The notes under the pieces are model-generated. The model had not been told where the DNA came from. It worked only from the letters and a program-made list of their open reading frames with translations, and ran no database searches. A DNA stretch of 64,000 nt from [Phialemoniopsis] sp. UDSM-2020 (lineage: Eukaryota; Ascomycota; Sordariomycetes; Thyridiales; Thyridiaceae): the NCBI GenBank assembly GCA_018873225.1, contig JAEILZ010000007.1:2108001-2172000 (forward strand). Reading direction: 5' to 3'. Of the stretch, positions 35,403 through 48,523 are shown piece by piece; within the stretch, counting starts at the first letter, position 1; the number at the start of each line of letters is the position of its first letter. A program made the position numbers and the translations under genes.

Positions 35403-37738
35403 ATGGCGCCCGGACCGCCCTTGACGATCCCGACCTCCGAGAGAAGAGATAGCACTCTCCTCTCGCCCGTCGATTATGACGCAGATGCCATCTCCATACG
35501 CAGCGACCAAGACACGGACAGCGAAGATGACGAGTTACAGATGCGCGCCAGGACGAGCGGCGAATTAAGGGCGCGCGATCGTCTAGTGTTTATGGAAGAG
35601 GACGAGGTCGATAAGCTTGTGACAGATGCGCGGCGTAGACAAGAGCGGGAACGCCGAGGATCGGGTCTACCCATCTCAAATCCTCTCAAATTTCTATCTC
35701 GCCGCTCAAGCAATGCGAGTCTATCCCGGAGCCCTGCTCGCAATGACGCGGGATCTACCGAAAATCTCGTACCCGAGAAGCGACAGCGAAGGCGGGAGAG
35801 GAGGAGGAGGAAAAAGGACAGGCTGCTAGCTGATGCCAAAGATGGCGAAGATGGAGAGCTGATGTATGAGATGGAGCAGGGTGGGATCAAAGATGGCAGC
35901 TCAACCGGCGAAAGCAGCGACAGGGAAGATAGCGACGAAGTCGATCGCAAGGGCCTGAAGCAGTTCGCAGACGCCAAATCGAGGAGGAGGCGCACTTGCT
36001 GCCGCTGGTTCATTATACATACGCTGATTGCTACTTCATTCGCTCTGCTGGTTCTGGTGGCTTGGAAACTCTCGCTCGCAAAGCAGGCCGAAAAGGCGCG
36101 ACAATACGTGAGCAACGGCACCGCTTTATTTGCACCGACGACCATCATTATCAGCCTCGACGGGTTTCGTGCCGATTTTCTCAACCGCGGTCTCACACCG
36201 AGACTGAACGCATTCGTCAAGGAGGGAGTCTCACCCCTCTACATGCTCCCGTCTTTCCCGAGCGTCACGTTTCCCAATCATTACACTCTCGCAACCGGAC
36301 TTTATCCGGAAAGCCATGGTGTAGTAGGGAACACCTTTTGGGATCCAGAGCTGGAGGCAGACTTTTACTATACTGATCCGGACCGCAGCCTCGACCCTAA
36401 ATGGTGGGGAGGAGAACCGTTCTGGGTGACGGCAGAGAAGGCTGGCATCAGAAGTGCTATCCATATGTGGCCTGGCAGCGAAGCCCACATACTTGGGGTC
36501 GAGCCTAGCTTTCTGGACAAATTCAATGGCAAGGAGAAGCTGCCAAACAAGGTGAAAAGAGTATTGGAGTTCTTGGACAAGCCTGGCAAGGAAGACGCCA
36601 ATGCGGACCCAGCCGAGATGCGGCCGCAACTCATTGCAGCTTACGTCCCCAATGTGGATTCGGACGGTCATAAGTACGGTCCAAACAGTACAGAAATTCG
36701 CGGTACTATAAAAGCCGCTGATGACATGCTGGAAGAGCTATTCCAAGGGCTGGAAGAACGGAACCTGACGCATATTGTCAACGTCATCGTCGTTTCTGAC
36801 CACGGTATGGCAACGACCGACACCTCGCGTTTGATGCAGCTCGACGATTTGGTGGACCTGAATAAGATTCGGCATGTGGATGGTTGGCCCCTTGTCGGTC
36901 TGCGGCTACACAATCTCTCCGAGTTGCAGGAAGTCTATGACGGGGTCATCGAGAAAACAAAAGACAATCCGAACGTCGAGGTCTACTTGCGAGATGTCAA
37001 CATGCCTGAGCGCTACCACTTCTCCAAAAACGACAGGATCGCCCCGCTATGGATTGTGCCGAAGACAGGCTGGAATTTGGTACAGAGAGCAGATTTCGAC
37101 ATTCAGGAGGCAAAAGCAAACAATCTCGTTTACCACCCTCGCGGCTTACATGGCTACGACCACGAGCATCCTTTGATGAGAGCCATTTTCATCGCAAGAG
37201 GTCCGGCTTTTCCGCACAAACCTAATAGTCGGCTTGAAGCCTTCCGTATGTCCCGGTTGCCGGCTCCCTGATTGCGAGCTACATGACTAACATTTTGACA
37301 GAAAACATTGAGGTTTACAATATTCTATGCGACTCGGTCGGTCTGAGCCCTATCGCCAATAATGGAACTCTGCGCCTACCCCTGAAGCCTATTGGACTTC
37401 ACAACCCTGAGGTTGTCATCGAGGAGCCACCTGACCCTGTCTCTTCGTATACCCTTGAACCAACACCAGTGCGTCCGACATTGGCATCGCAGGCTCCGGC
37501 TGACGCAACTGCCACTCGTTCCTTGGGCGTGGACCCAGTTCATTCGAGCGTATCAGCATCCAATCCGGTGCAAGTTGACCCTGTGAAACCCCAGCCGACG
37601 GGGCAGGAAACTGAGGAAGAAGGCGGCGGTGATGACAATGATCCCCTTGACGAGGTTGAGGCCGCGGCGAAGGGGTTTTGGGACTGGTTGACTGATAAAA
37701 TCGATGATATCTGGGATAAGATCACTGGATCAGGTTAA
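35403..37738 (+). CDS. Type II membrane nucleotide pyrophosphatase/phosphodiesterase (NPP family)
   Basis: A metal-dependent alkaline-phosphatase-superfamily enzyme that splits nucleotide pyrophosphate or phosphodiester bonds outside the cell or in the vacuole/secretory lumen. It has 759 residues; exons are 35403-37245 and 37302-37738. A charged cytosolic tail of about 200 residues, rich in Arg, Glu and Ser, precedes one transmembrane helix near 202-221 (no cleavable signal). The catalytic domain has IIISLDGFRADF (metal Asp), the nucleophile T289 in TFPNHYTLATG, NVDSDGHKYGP, SDHGMATT and HGYDHEHPLM, so all six metal-binding residues of the family appear present. The C-terminal extension (about 630-759) is Pro- and acid-rich and ends in an amphipathic stretch. 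It corresponds to yeast Npp1/Npp2 in layout. Confidence 0.93.
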
Positions 37739-38553
37739 GGACACCCTGGAAGTAGGTGGTTGTGTGGTGCTGATATTTTATGAATGATACCTTACCGAAG
37801 CTAATATCTACACGGGCTCCCTTTTTGCTTGTTTCGAATTTTTGATCAGAGCTGTGAAACATGAAATCTCAACAAATACTGGGTAACCTTTTGACCAGCC
37901 TGTAACTCTATCTTTGTACGGATATCAATGATGTATTCATATCACCCTTCGACTGCCGGATCCCCACATCCAGCATAGGAAGGTGGGGACAAGCCTAGGG
38001 TGCCTGCAGCTGGAGGTGGGAATCCAATGTCAAAGGGCTAGAGAATTTGAAGCTTGGAGCCCCACTATTCCAGCATTCACTGAGGCAAGAGGTATGAACG
38101 CGACGCGCGCCGATATCGAAATCAATTTACTTTACTCTTGACTGTCCCATCATCGCGCAAATCGGGCAGTGAGGTGGTCTCGTCGTCTGGTTTCTCGAAT
38201 GGCCCTCTATCCACTTCCTATTCACCATAGACTTCGATAAATCACTTCACCCCGCGTTTGGACCCAAACTTCATTCTCTCGGGGCACGTACCTCTCTGTG
38301 GTCCGTCAAACCTCCGCCTCACCTCATCCTCATCGGGCCTTCCAATCTCAGGCGACTTCCACCCCACTTGGACGTCCGGCACATGCGTTTGATGTTACCT
38401 CCTTGGCTGCTGGCAGCGCATAATTGCCCTGATTCGACCGAAGCATTACACAAAAACAAACTCGTCGTTAGCCTGGTCATCCACCAAGATCTATCAGGCT
38501 CGCCCGCCTGCTGAATATTGCAAGGCTGGGTAACCTTGGGCCCGGAAGCGGTC
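37739..38553. other. Intergenic between NPP and SNF2 helicase genes
   Basis: It holds the NPP 3' UTR and the helicase promoter. The part 38150-38350 is pyrimidine-rich on the + strand, as often seen in fungal promoters and 5' UTRs. No other signal is seen. Confidence 0.55.
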
Positions 38554-41500
38554 ATGGCGACGCCACGTAGCCTGGAAGGCTCAGAGAGCCGGATTCCTCG
38601 ACCCGAACCATCTCCCGACCTCGAAGAAATACAGGAGGATTTGGGGATTCAGCAGGCAATTCTCATGTCGCTCAAGGACTCTGCGCAGCCGCAAACCCCC
38701 GAGATTCAGACTCGCATTCAAGAAGCCAGTGCTAAGATCCGGCGTCTCACAAAGCGACTCGCAGAAGCTCGACGTGCGAGCAGCCCAGGCCCTAACGGTA
38801 CCGCCAGATCTACGAGTCACGCTCGCCTCACGGGCGAACCGTCAGAAGGCCAAAGCAACGGCATGGATCCTCTCAGAGGTCGACCAGTAAAGACAGGTAT
38901 GCTACATTACGATTCGGTAGATCGTGCTACCTCCATGCTCTCGATCAAATGGTCGAACGACACTAATTGCAATATGACAATAGAACGCCGAACCGCCTCC
39001 TACACCACACCCTCAACCAAAATGCAGTTCAACCCTGAAGGGGAGCCCTTCTCGACAGCGACAAGGGAGAGCGCGCCTCCTCGCAAGCGCACTTTCAGCA
39101 CACATCTTAGTGGAGGCTACGCTGCATCTTCGGGGAGCAAATCCAGAAAAACGACGCCCAGCCCAGCTCCGTCGCTTTTCTCGTCGAGTCCTGTCTCCAG
39201 CGACTTCGGCGAAGATATCGATATCGTTGATCTAACCGGGTATGTCAATCATGCTTCTCTGTGCTTCTTTTTAATACTCGTCTGGCGAAAAGAGCGCGCC
39301 ATCATTCTTAAGCTTTTCCAGACTGACAGTTAGTACAGAATCGATGGCGATGAATTCCTCAGTCAACAACGCGAAATAGAGCAACGCTGGATTCAACAGA
39401 AGCAGGCAGCTGATCAAGATGCTGCTCTTGCGAGGCGACTGCAGGAGGAACGCTCCGACAGCGACGACGCTCGTACCAACCAAGCCCCAGCCACTGACTC
39501 TGGCACGGTGCCTACCGGGAGAACCGCTTTTGACCGATTTATGGAGAGGTCACAAATATCCCGATTCAACGCGGGCCGGGCTTATGAGCAGCCCAGTCAG
39601 AGCTCTGCCAACTCGACTTTCGGCAGTCAAAGCCCTGGACCCCAGCACCTAGGCAGCCTGAACAATCACACAGTGAAAGACGAGCCAGTTCTGCGGAGCT
39701 TCACCAGTGATACCACAGACTCCCGAGTCTCGCCACAGGTCCCGTCAGGACAGGCCATGCCCGGCAGCTTCCCGTCTTTCGAGACGGAGGAAGCTGAGGA
39801 GGACTCTGATGACGAGTTCAGGAGGATGAATAATCTTCCTCCACGTACTATCCCTCGCCCTCCTCCTGCGTCCTTCTCCACAGCTCTGTCAGTCATTACT
39901 AGTGGTCAGTCAAGCGGAGCTGGTGCGTTTCCTCAGAGGCCTGTCCTTCCAGAGCGGCCCCACGGATCTTACGGTGCATTCAGTAATGTTCCTGCATCCG
40001 AGCTGGCCCGGCAAGCTGCTCTCAGTAGACAGCGACCTGGAGGCATGCCTGGGTTCGATGACATGACCATGAGCAGCTATCCACCTTACGCTCCACCAAA
40101 CCACCCTTCTTCTTTATTGCCAAGGCCTGGTATGCTCAACGCTGGCCTCTACAGCCACTTGCAAACCTCGGCATTCTCAGGCCCCGGTTCTTCAAGGAAC
40201 GGAGGCTCTCTCGCCAACGTCATCAACAGGACTAACCTCTATGACTTTGATTCCTATACAGATGGTTTCGGGGCCCCTCTGCCCGAGTATGTCCAGCGGT
40301 ATGTGGAGGACATCCGTGAGGATACTCGTAAGAATGACGAGGAGATTAGGGAGCTTCTCTCTAATATCCGACCTGACATGGAGATTCCCGTGGAGCAGCG
40401 TGAGGGTACACCCGAAGAACTGCGCTATGCGCTCTACACGCATCAACAGTTGGCCTTGAAGTGGATGAAGGACATGGAAGAAGGCACAAACAAAGGCGGG
40501 ATTCTAGCGGATGATATGGGCTTGGGCAAGACAATCTCGACTCTCGCACTCATGGTGTCTCGACAATCGAAGAACTTGCGAGTCAAGGTTAGTACACTTG
40601 AAGGACAGATAGGGAGGGGAGACGTTTCGCTAACACAACTAGACCAACCTCATCATTGGTCCCGTGGCCTTGATCAAACAGTGGGAGAACGAGATCAAGA
40701 AGAAACTGAAGCCCGAGTATCGCCTCAGCGTCTTCTTATACCATGGCAAGAAATCGACCTACGACAACTTGAAGGGCTATGATGTTGTGCTCACTACCTA
40801 TGGTACTCTTGCCCAAGAATGGAAGCGTTATGAGAAATACCGGGAGCAGCACCCACGTGTTCAACATGAAGACAATGCCGACCTGACCAAGCTGTTCCCC
40901 CTGGTCCATGGCAAGAGCGTCTACTACCGGGTCATTTTGGACGAGGCTCAGTGCATCAAGAACAAGGACACACAGTCCGCCAAGGCTGCGGCCAAGATCT
41001 CGAGCACGTATCGTTGGTGCTTGACCGGCACGCCCATGATGAATGGAGTTCACGAGCTCTACTCTCTTATCCGCTTCCTCCGCATCAAGCCATACATGGA
41101 CAACAACAAGTTCAATGCTGTAGGTCGTTCTCATATACCCCTTGCTGTCACATTACTAACACCCATCTAGGCCTTCAATACTCTCAAGCCGAACAGTAAA
41201 GAGTGGAGCGCTTCCAAGCGGGACACAGCGATGCAGAGACTGCGTGCTGTGCTCAAAGCGATCATGCTTCGACGGATGAAGAATTCAAAAATTGACGGCA
41301 AACCGATTCTTGACCTGCCGCCAAAGACGGAAGAGGTCCAGCATGTCGTCTTTTCGGATGACGAGCAAGGATTCTACACAGCACTCGAATCCAAAGCCCA
41401 AATACAGTTCAACAAGTATGTCCGGGCTGGAACCGTTGGCAAGAATTACTCCAATATCCTTGTCCTTCTGCTACGTCTTCGACAAGCGTGCTGTCACCCT

Positions 41501-42769
41501 CATCTGAATCTCGACTTCGAGAGCGTGGGCAACGGGACTAATGATCTCGATGAGGAAGACATGGTCGCGCTCGCCAAGAGGTTCGATGCAGCCGTGGTTG
41601 AGCGCTTGAAGGCCGTTGAGGCATTCGAGTGTCCAATATGTATGGATGCCGTTCTCGACCCGCGCTTCATTGTTCCGTGTGGTCATGACGCATGTCAAGA
41701 CTGCCTCATCAAACTTGCAGAGAATGCAGCGCAGAGCGGCCTGCAAGCCGGCCAAGAGAGCAATGCCGATGCGAAGTGCCCGCAGTGCCGAGGGCCGCTC
41801 AAGTTCAAAGAGATCGTGTCCTACACAGCATTTAAGCAGGTACATATGCCGGAACTAGAGACGGGTGAAGGCATAGGAGATGACACAAACGCGACTGCCG
41901 CCATGGATAGCGAGACCGAGAGCGAGGCTTCGTCAACGGAAGACGAATCGGACGCATCAGATGCTGACGACAATGGCGATCTTCGAGACTTCATTGTGCC
42001 CGACGATGTAGACGATGACGATTTCGATGCAGAAGTCGAGAAAGCCGCCGACCGCAAATTGAAGAGGAAATCGAAGGGCAAGAAGAGCAAGAGCTCTAGA
42101 AAGTCCAAGGGAAAGCAGCGTCAGAAGGGGAAGCTTCCAGAGGTCCAGCCTCATATGCTCAAAGCATTGCGAAAAGAGGCGAGCAAGAACAAGGAAGCAA
42201 GACGACGCTACATGCACTACCTTCGAGACAATTGGGAGCCTTCGGCCAAGGTGACCAAGGCATGCGAGATTCTTGGCAATCTGAAGGCCACCGGCGAGAA
42301 GACGATCGTTTTCTCCCTCTGGACTGGCCTACTTGATCTTCTCGAGATCCCTATCAAGTACGATCTCGGCATCAAGTACACCCGATACGACGGTGGAATG
42401 TCTCGTAACGAGCGAGACGCTGCTACGCAGGCTTTCATGGAGGACCCTAGGGTCAAAGTTATGCTCGTGTCGCTCAAGGCAGGCAATGCAGGTCTCAACC
42501 TCACGGCGGCTTCGCAGGTCATCATCATGGATCCTTTTTGGAACCCCTTTATTGAGATGCAGGCTGTTGATCGCGCTCATCGCATTGGACAACAGCGTGA
42601 GGTGCAGGTGCATCGCATTCTGGTTCAAGGCACAGTGGAGGATCGCATTGTCGAATTGCAAGAGCGCAAACAGAAGCTGGTGGAGGCGGCTCTCGACGAG
42701 GGCGAGATTAAGGGCATGGGCCGGCTCAATGCAGGCGAACTCCGTTTCCTCTTTGGTGTCAGGGATTAG
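38554..42769 (+). CDS. ULS1: ULS1-like SNF2 helicase with RING finger and SUMO-interacting motif
   Basis: A nuclear DNA translocase and probable SUMO-targeted ubiquitin ligase, 1307 residues. Exons: 38554-38896, 38984-39239, 39339-40587, 40643-41119 and 41171-42769. A disordered N-terminus carries a SUMO-interacting motif, IDIVDLTG, near 192-199. The SNF2 N-lobe begins near 560 with ATP-binding DDMGLGKT near 592 and DEAQ near 714. A C3HC4 RING (CPICMDAVL to CPQCRG) sits at about 928-985 inside the helicase. An acidic then basic insert follows at about 1000-1080. The C-lobe ends with RAHRIGQQR near 1241. Domain order matches ULS1/RIS1 and Rad5-type proteins; the absence of a visible HIRAN domain and the presence of a SIM favour ULS1. 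Such proteins clear SUMO-conjugated proteins from chromatin. Confidence 0.92.
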
Positions 42770-44331
42770 ACACCTAGACCACATTTCACAGATTTCTCTT
42801 CTTGCCATTATTATTGCACATTGCTCATTTTGGGGAACGCATAGCATGTGGCGATCTGAAGGCCAGATCCGGAAAGGGAGTTCATGAGGTTATGAGGTTG
42901 ATACCCCGGGCATGGCGACATATGACAGGCCAGAATCTCGGCACTGGGGCGTTGCACACCATGACCGTTGGCAATTCTGACGGCATTTTCAGAGGCACCC
43001 GTTCATCAAAGACCATGGCATGATGGACCACATCGTTGCACGACATACTAGCTAGGTAGCTACCGCACAGCAAGTATTGATTTAACAATTATCTCCGGGC
43101 TTGAATATCGTGATGAGTTAGTCGCCCAGTGTTGAGGATGAGTGATCAATTAAGTTGCGCTGGCGTTTCAAAAGTATTCTCAGTGCTCGGTTGGGGCTTC
43201 AGGTATCATCGAGATATCAAACGTAGCCTCCTGGGTCACATTAGCACGAAACTTTATGGAGGTTCCTGAATTTAGTGATGTTTGTACACGATATGCGCGG
43301 CCTCTTCGAGGCAGCCTGCCACGTTCCGAAACCCATCCGCGCCAGTGGTAGGGGAAAGTAAATTTTAGCACCAAGACAACTCTCAGAGGCATATCAGAAA
43401 CAGGGCGTCGACATCTCTTTGCAACTTGCATATGCTTTGGGCCATGTGTTTCATCTGCAGTCCATCGCTCGTCTGTCGATGCGGTCCAGGGAGCCGGTAG
43501 CGCGAGATCGAGCTGCATATCCACAAGGCGTTTGGCTTACATGCATCTTGCCTTGGTTCTGGCTCTTCAACATGGGCTGATTCTCCGCACTCGAGACCAG
43601 AGCTAGCGCAGAGCCGACCTTGGATGTTCTGCGATGGCGTCGCCGCGGCGTCTTTGAGGAGAGGGTAGCACTACGTTAGCCCAGGAAAACGGTGTGAAGC
43701 GAGCATTCCGGCAATGTCTGTTTAAGGTGTGGTGGCTGGCAGAAAGGCGTCATGCGGACTTCCTCACCGCCACCAGGCCTCGAGCAAACTGCAGATAGTT
43801 CGAAGCAAGGGATAAAGAAATCGTAGAAGCGAAGGATGGCATGCTTTTGTAGTGGGTAGGCTAGAAGTCAAGCGGAGCCGATTTTCTCGTGGACAGAACG
43901 TTCTGTGACGTAGGATGCAATCATTCTTTTGAGTCTGGGGAATGTGACGATCGTCTGTAAAATTCGGAGGCAAAGTGCTGCCATACTATCTCAAAGGGGG
44001 TATTATCTCTTTCCATCTCAAACAAGTGCCCATACTATCTCGCACAGATTCAGAAGCTGGTCTTCATCGCCAGTCCTGATCTTTGGTACAAATTCCAATG
44101 AAAACCAAATTCGCTGGTGGCCCGGCGTTGTCCCTGTCGCTAATACATCCGTTAAAACGCCTGCCGTACCAAAAGTGGCACAAAAATTTCTGTTCCCTAT
44201 CCGTAATGTCCAAGAATGCGATGTTTTGGGTGTATTGCATGTAGGGTAGTATGCTGTACACCTTGAGTGTTGTTGTTACACGTCCGAAGACCCCTCACCA
44301 GGAGGGCGCTGCATCGGGATTTATTTCCTTT
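42770..44331. other. Intergenic 1.6 kb, no gene supported
   Basis: It lies between the 3' ends of the helicase gene and the minus-strand unknown gene. A 112-codon minus ORF (43180-43518) has no known domain or splice partner. No repeat or RNA gene is seen. Confidence 0.55.
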
Positions 44332-44991
44332 TCAAGGAATCTCAAAGACGTCGTCGTCTGTGGCCGTCGGCTCGTCGCTGGCGAAGACGATGCCGCGGCG
44401 CTTCCACCCGCCGCGCTTGAGGAAGTAGTCGGCCTCGTTGAGGCTGGCGGGCAGGGGCCGGCGGCTGGGCGACGGCGGCTGGGACTCGCCCCACTCGGCC
44501 GGCTCGGGGCTGCTGTGCCTCTGGTGGTGACGTAGGTCGGACTCTGATCTTGGCGCGCGCAGGGGCCGGGCGCCGCCGCCACCACTCTGCGTCATGCCGG
44601 GCAGCGGTGCGCCGAAGCCAAAGTCGAAGCCGTCGTATATCTCGAGCGAGAAGCCGGGCTGGCTGTGCGCCGGCCGGTGCTGGCGGAAGTGCTGATATGA
44701 GTGTTGCCTGTGGGCGAGTAGGTGCTTCTCCTCGGCCTCCTCCTGGTGCTGATACCTCCGCTCGACGCAGCGCGGTGACTGTTCTCCGGGTGCTGCTGCT
44801 GCCATGGCGGGATGGAGCCTCAAGGGATCCCACTCGACTGTGCTGCCGTCCCTCCTCGACGAATCGGACCCGGACGACGACGAATCGCTCCAGGCGCTGT
44901 TTTGCCGCTTATGCGTAGGGGTCGTCTCCGAGTCCCGTAGCTTCTTCTGGCTGCGTCGGTGCAGCAGCTTCTGGCTTGCTGCGCAGAACAT
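44332..44991 (-). CDS. Unknown protein, GC-rich and low complexity
   Basis: I do not recognise this gene. It is a single ORF of 219 residues with ATG at 44991. The coding region is clearly more GC-rich than its flanks, with third positions mostly G or C, which supports it as real. The N-terminus (MFCAASQKLLHRRSQKK) is basic, then come Ser-rich and His/Gln-rich stretches (residues about 30-110), a more ordered segment with LEIYDGFDFGFGAPLPGM near 120, and a conserved-looking tail containing ADYFLKRGGWKRRGIVF and an acidic end. No transmembrane helix is seen. The antisense ORFs of similar length are shadows caused by high GC. Function unknown. Confidence 0.6.
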   Translation of the reverse strand: MFCAASQKLLHRRSQKKLRDSETTPTHKRQNSAWSDSSSSGSDSSRRDGSTVEWDPLRLHPAMAAAAPGEQSPRCVERRYQHQEEAEEKHLLAHRQHSYQHFRQHRPAHSQPGFSLEIYDGFDFGFGAPLPGMTQSGGGGARPLRAPRSESDLRHHQRHSSPEPAEWGESQPPSPSRRPLPASLNEADYFLKRGGWKRRGIVFASDEPTATDDDVFEIP

Positions 44992-47900
44992 TGTGACGAC
45001 AGTGGTTGACGAGGCAGTGCCGTCAACGTAGAGAGAGAGTATGTAGGAAATGTAGAGAGCGTTGGGGGAAGGAGAGCAAGTGAGGAAACCCGAGCTTATG
45101 GCTTCACTCAATCTTATTTGGATTATATGATCCGAGTCACAGGTGTACCGAGCAGGGGCATATGAGTGAGAGAGAGGGTGGGATGCCTTCTTGATTTATA
45201 AGGTTGGATGCAATTCGTAATGTCTGGCAGGACAATGTCCGTATTCGTCCATGGAGGCTGACCTCAGGTCATAAAGCCAGTCTAGTCGGTAGGCTTGGAC
45301 CTGGGGTGTGTTCAGGTTGGTAGGGTTGCCAAAGTACCTTAGTCTCAAAGTCACTTTAGTGTCGGACGGTGCCTTGCAGGTTTGTCTGCATGCGTATGCA
45401 CGGCAAGTTGGCGAGCTAAGATGTAAGCCAAGGTACCCGAGTGGTCCGTACCTTGCCGTATGCGATGCGTGTATGTACAGATGTGCAAGGGTGTGATAGT
45501 GGTGCCTTGGATGCTAGATGCTACTACTTGTACACCGCACTCACTCGCACTTTTCGTCGTTCGATGCTACACCGCCGAAGTCGATCCCAAAGAGGAACCT
45601 TCTTTGGACCCTGTGGCGAGAAGGGAGGATTTGCCCTTCGTCTCAGCCCTAGTGCTTGGTTTGTACGTCATCAAGAGCGCCGGGCAAGTCCACATTTTTC
45701 GTAACCACGGGGCGCTCGCACGCGGGAGTGGCGCACGTATTCAGTCATAAGGTGGGCTCGATGTTTCACTCAACAGGCAGATCCTTGAGAGCGCCATGCG
45801 AAACGAAGCACGCGAGAGAGAAAGGCCCTCGAAAGAGGGTGGCCCGGAGCTTGTGGGCAAAGAATTGCGGATGATGCGCATGTCCATCCCTGGGCGGCCT
45901 GGAGTGGAGAAGTGGGATTACTCAACTTGGTTTATCAGCTGTACGAGGCACATCCATTGGACCAGGGTGGTTTGGATGAACACCCAAAGATTCCAAGATT
46001 CGTAGCGGGCGCAGCGGGGTGGCTACGGATGGCGTGGGATGGGTGGAGCATGGGCAGGCTTGGGAAGTATCGTATCCTCCTCCAAAAGTCGTATCGTATC
46101 TTTTTTGAGTGCAGCCAAGGCTCTCGAGATGGTCCGTCGCAAACTCTTTCTACTCTCAACTTTAAAGTGCTTGCATTGGCGTGAGCGCGCACGATCCGGC
46201 CTATTTGGATTTGTGTGTGCCGGGCCACGCGCCGGTATGTACGGATAGGATCGATCGGGCTTTTTCATCAGTGTTAGTGAGTGCTCCGACAAGAAAAAAC
46301 TTGGCCAGGTAGCACCAAATATCACACCCCAAGCTGCACTTGGAAATTGGCGTCGCAAGGGATGGAGAAGCAGAACGCCACAACACCATCCCACCACACC
46401 CACCCAAGTTGATGATAATCCTCCCCCTCAAGTAGTCAGGGCCCAAAAGCTTGCGATTGGGCAGCGCCGCCGATGACTAGCCTTTGAAGAGGGTGGCTCG
46501 GGTGGATGATCCTACACTGATCAACGCACCTCCCGCCAAGGTCGGCCGTGTCAGTCATGGCTGGCGCTGCCTCAGCCTTTTTTTTCCTGTTCCTACGAGT
46601 GCCATGTTTTTTTGGTGCAACAAGAAGGGATGCAGGTACCAAGTTGGTTTTGCCCACCCTCCCGAACATACGTCGATCATGGACCTTCATCGCCATCGAC
46701 GATATCCTGCAGCATCGCAACATTGAAGAATACACCGGCCAAGACTACTCGTCCTTATTGGTTTCATCCTGCCCAACAAGCTCACGCCGCGCCTCTCATT
46801 CTTGGCCGAGTCTGTACACCATTATTTTTTTGTGATCAAGAACTACACAGCTCATCGAATCTAGGGATGCTGCCTTTCGGAAGCATCAAGCGGAACCAAA
46901 GAGACGGTGAGGACGGACAGTATGCTCTCTTGCTATCCACCTTCATGTCCAGGATGCGACGCAAGATGCCCACTGCAAGATGCACTTTTAATGAGAAGAG
47001 CATTTGCGGGAGTGAAAGTCGGTGAATAGGCACTACTTTATGCTCCCCATCTTGACGCGCAGCTCGGCTCGCTAGTTCAGGAACCAGAGCTGCAAGATCT
47101 TAACGGAATTGGGCCTAAATGCTGTGATACCCCTCACTTGGGTGCTTGGTATTGCCTCTGCTTCAGGGCCGAAGAGCATCACATGGTCGCATTGCCCTAT
47201 CAATTGATTGCTGGGAGGGACCTCATGACGACCGCCAAAATTAGATTTGCGGGGTGATCTCAGCTCATCGACCAGGGTGTTGGGAGGAGACGCTCCGCTC
47301 TCAGCTCACCCAGCCCGGCAGAACCGGCGGAGCAGCCTCTAGAGCGCCCCAGCAATCTCGCTGCCTTGGCAATCTGGCGAGCGAGCCCGGTTACTCGGCC
47401 TTTCATCGTGATGCGATGGCCACACTTGCTTCGTACAAGCGGCAGAGCTTATCTGGAAAGACATGTTTGTGCCTGGTTTCAGCCAATTCCATGGCTCTGC
47501 CGTCCCAAGATTTCGTGCGAAAAAGCAACGCGCCTGCTATGACAGGTGTCACCGACGATCCAAATCATTTCTTCAGCGGAAATGGATGGATGTGACATGC
47601 GAAGATAGGCAGTCGAGTGGATGTCAGAAAGGTTGACGGGTTTGAATCAATATCTACCTGAATTACTAACAAACTGAATGATCCATATGCGCTTAGGTAG
47701 TGGCATAACCCCCTGGTGATCAGTTATGAATTGAGGTACGTCGAGAAGGAAAACCGTCAACCAATCTGTCACCCACTTGGCAGTGAATGGCATTGTAGCT
47801 CAGCCATCGAGGTCATAGTCATCTCCTTGCAGAGTTGATCCCTAAAAAATTGCGTGTAGGCGAGTTGGCAAGCTCCGCAAACAGGCGAGTATCCCGCTCC

Positions 47901-48523
47901 CCGTGTTTGAGAATGTTTCGGGGTCCAATTAAACTGCGTGTCTGCCCCAGAACGTGCACACCGGATGACGTGAGGCTGGTAGATCAGTGATGCGTTCCAG
48001 TCCCACCACCTGTTCAACGTCAAGCGCATATCAGTCCGGACGGCAAACTTGAAACCACCATGCACGCAAGAAAATAGCGATAGCCGCCTGTGTTTTTGAT
48101 AACAGTATGGTACAAATGGTTGAACAGCATGCTTGAACCTGATTGGTCGTTTCTGTGCGTGCAGTTCGCCCGTTTCAGCAGAGATCATGATCTGTCAAAA
48201 GGCTGTAATGTCCTGCGTGCCTGCGTCCCTGGCATAGAACACAAATTCTCCATGTTCCTACCACATGTTTCGGAGTATGCGCCACAGCATCAGTCCGCTG
48301 GTGATCCCAATATCGTTTATCAGCGCCGTCTTTTCTCCTCGCCTCTCGTCCAACTCTCGAGTGCGTCACCCTTACGCCGTGGGGGGCCTAGATGGCCCTA
48401 TCTGTATGGTAGGCATCCTTTCAATACCCAAGGGAGCGGGGAGTGTAGACACAAATCAAGGGGCTCGATCGAGATGCCGAGCGTGTTCGGAATGCTGTGC
48501 GACGTACGTGCGCATACTCGAGC
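44992..48523. other. Gene-poor 3.5 kb region
   Basis: It lies between the promoter of the GC-rich gene and the 3' end of COX16. T-rich runs occur near 46575 and 46825. The longest ORF is 139 codons on the minus strand (47769-48188) without known features. I see no intact mobile element, tRNA or clear repeat; a noncoding RNA cannot be excluded. Confidence 0.5.

Noticed and set aside
35474..36220. 248-codon ORF antisense to the phosphodiesterase N-terminus
   Set aside because: Ser/Leu-rich shadow of an Arg/Glu/Asp-rich coding region.
42333..42887. 184-codon plus ORF in the 3' part of the helicase gene
   Set aside because: Alternative frame of the SNF2 C-lobe, which is conserved in the other frame.
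43180..43518. 112-codon minus ORF after the helicase gene
   Set aside because: No domain, no convincing upstream exon; could be chance.
44342..44918. ORFs on both strands over the GC-rich gene
   Set aside because: High GC removes stops from several frames; only the frame with ATG at 44991 has a protein-like C-terminal segment.
47769..48188. 139-codon minus ORF downstream of COX16
   Set aside because: Opens with ATG but has no domain, no splice partners and unremarkable codon use; not enough to call a gene.
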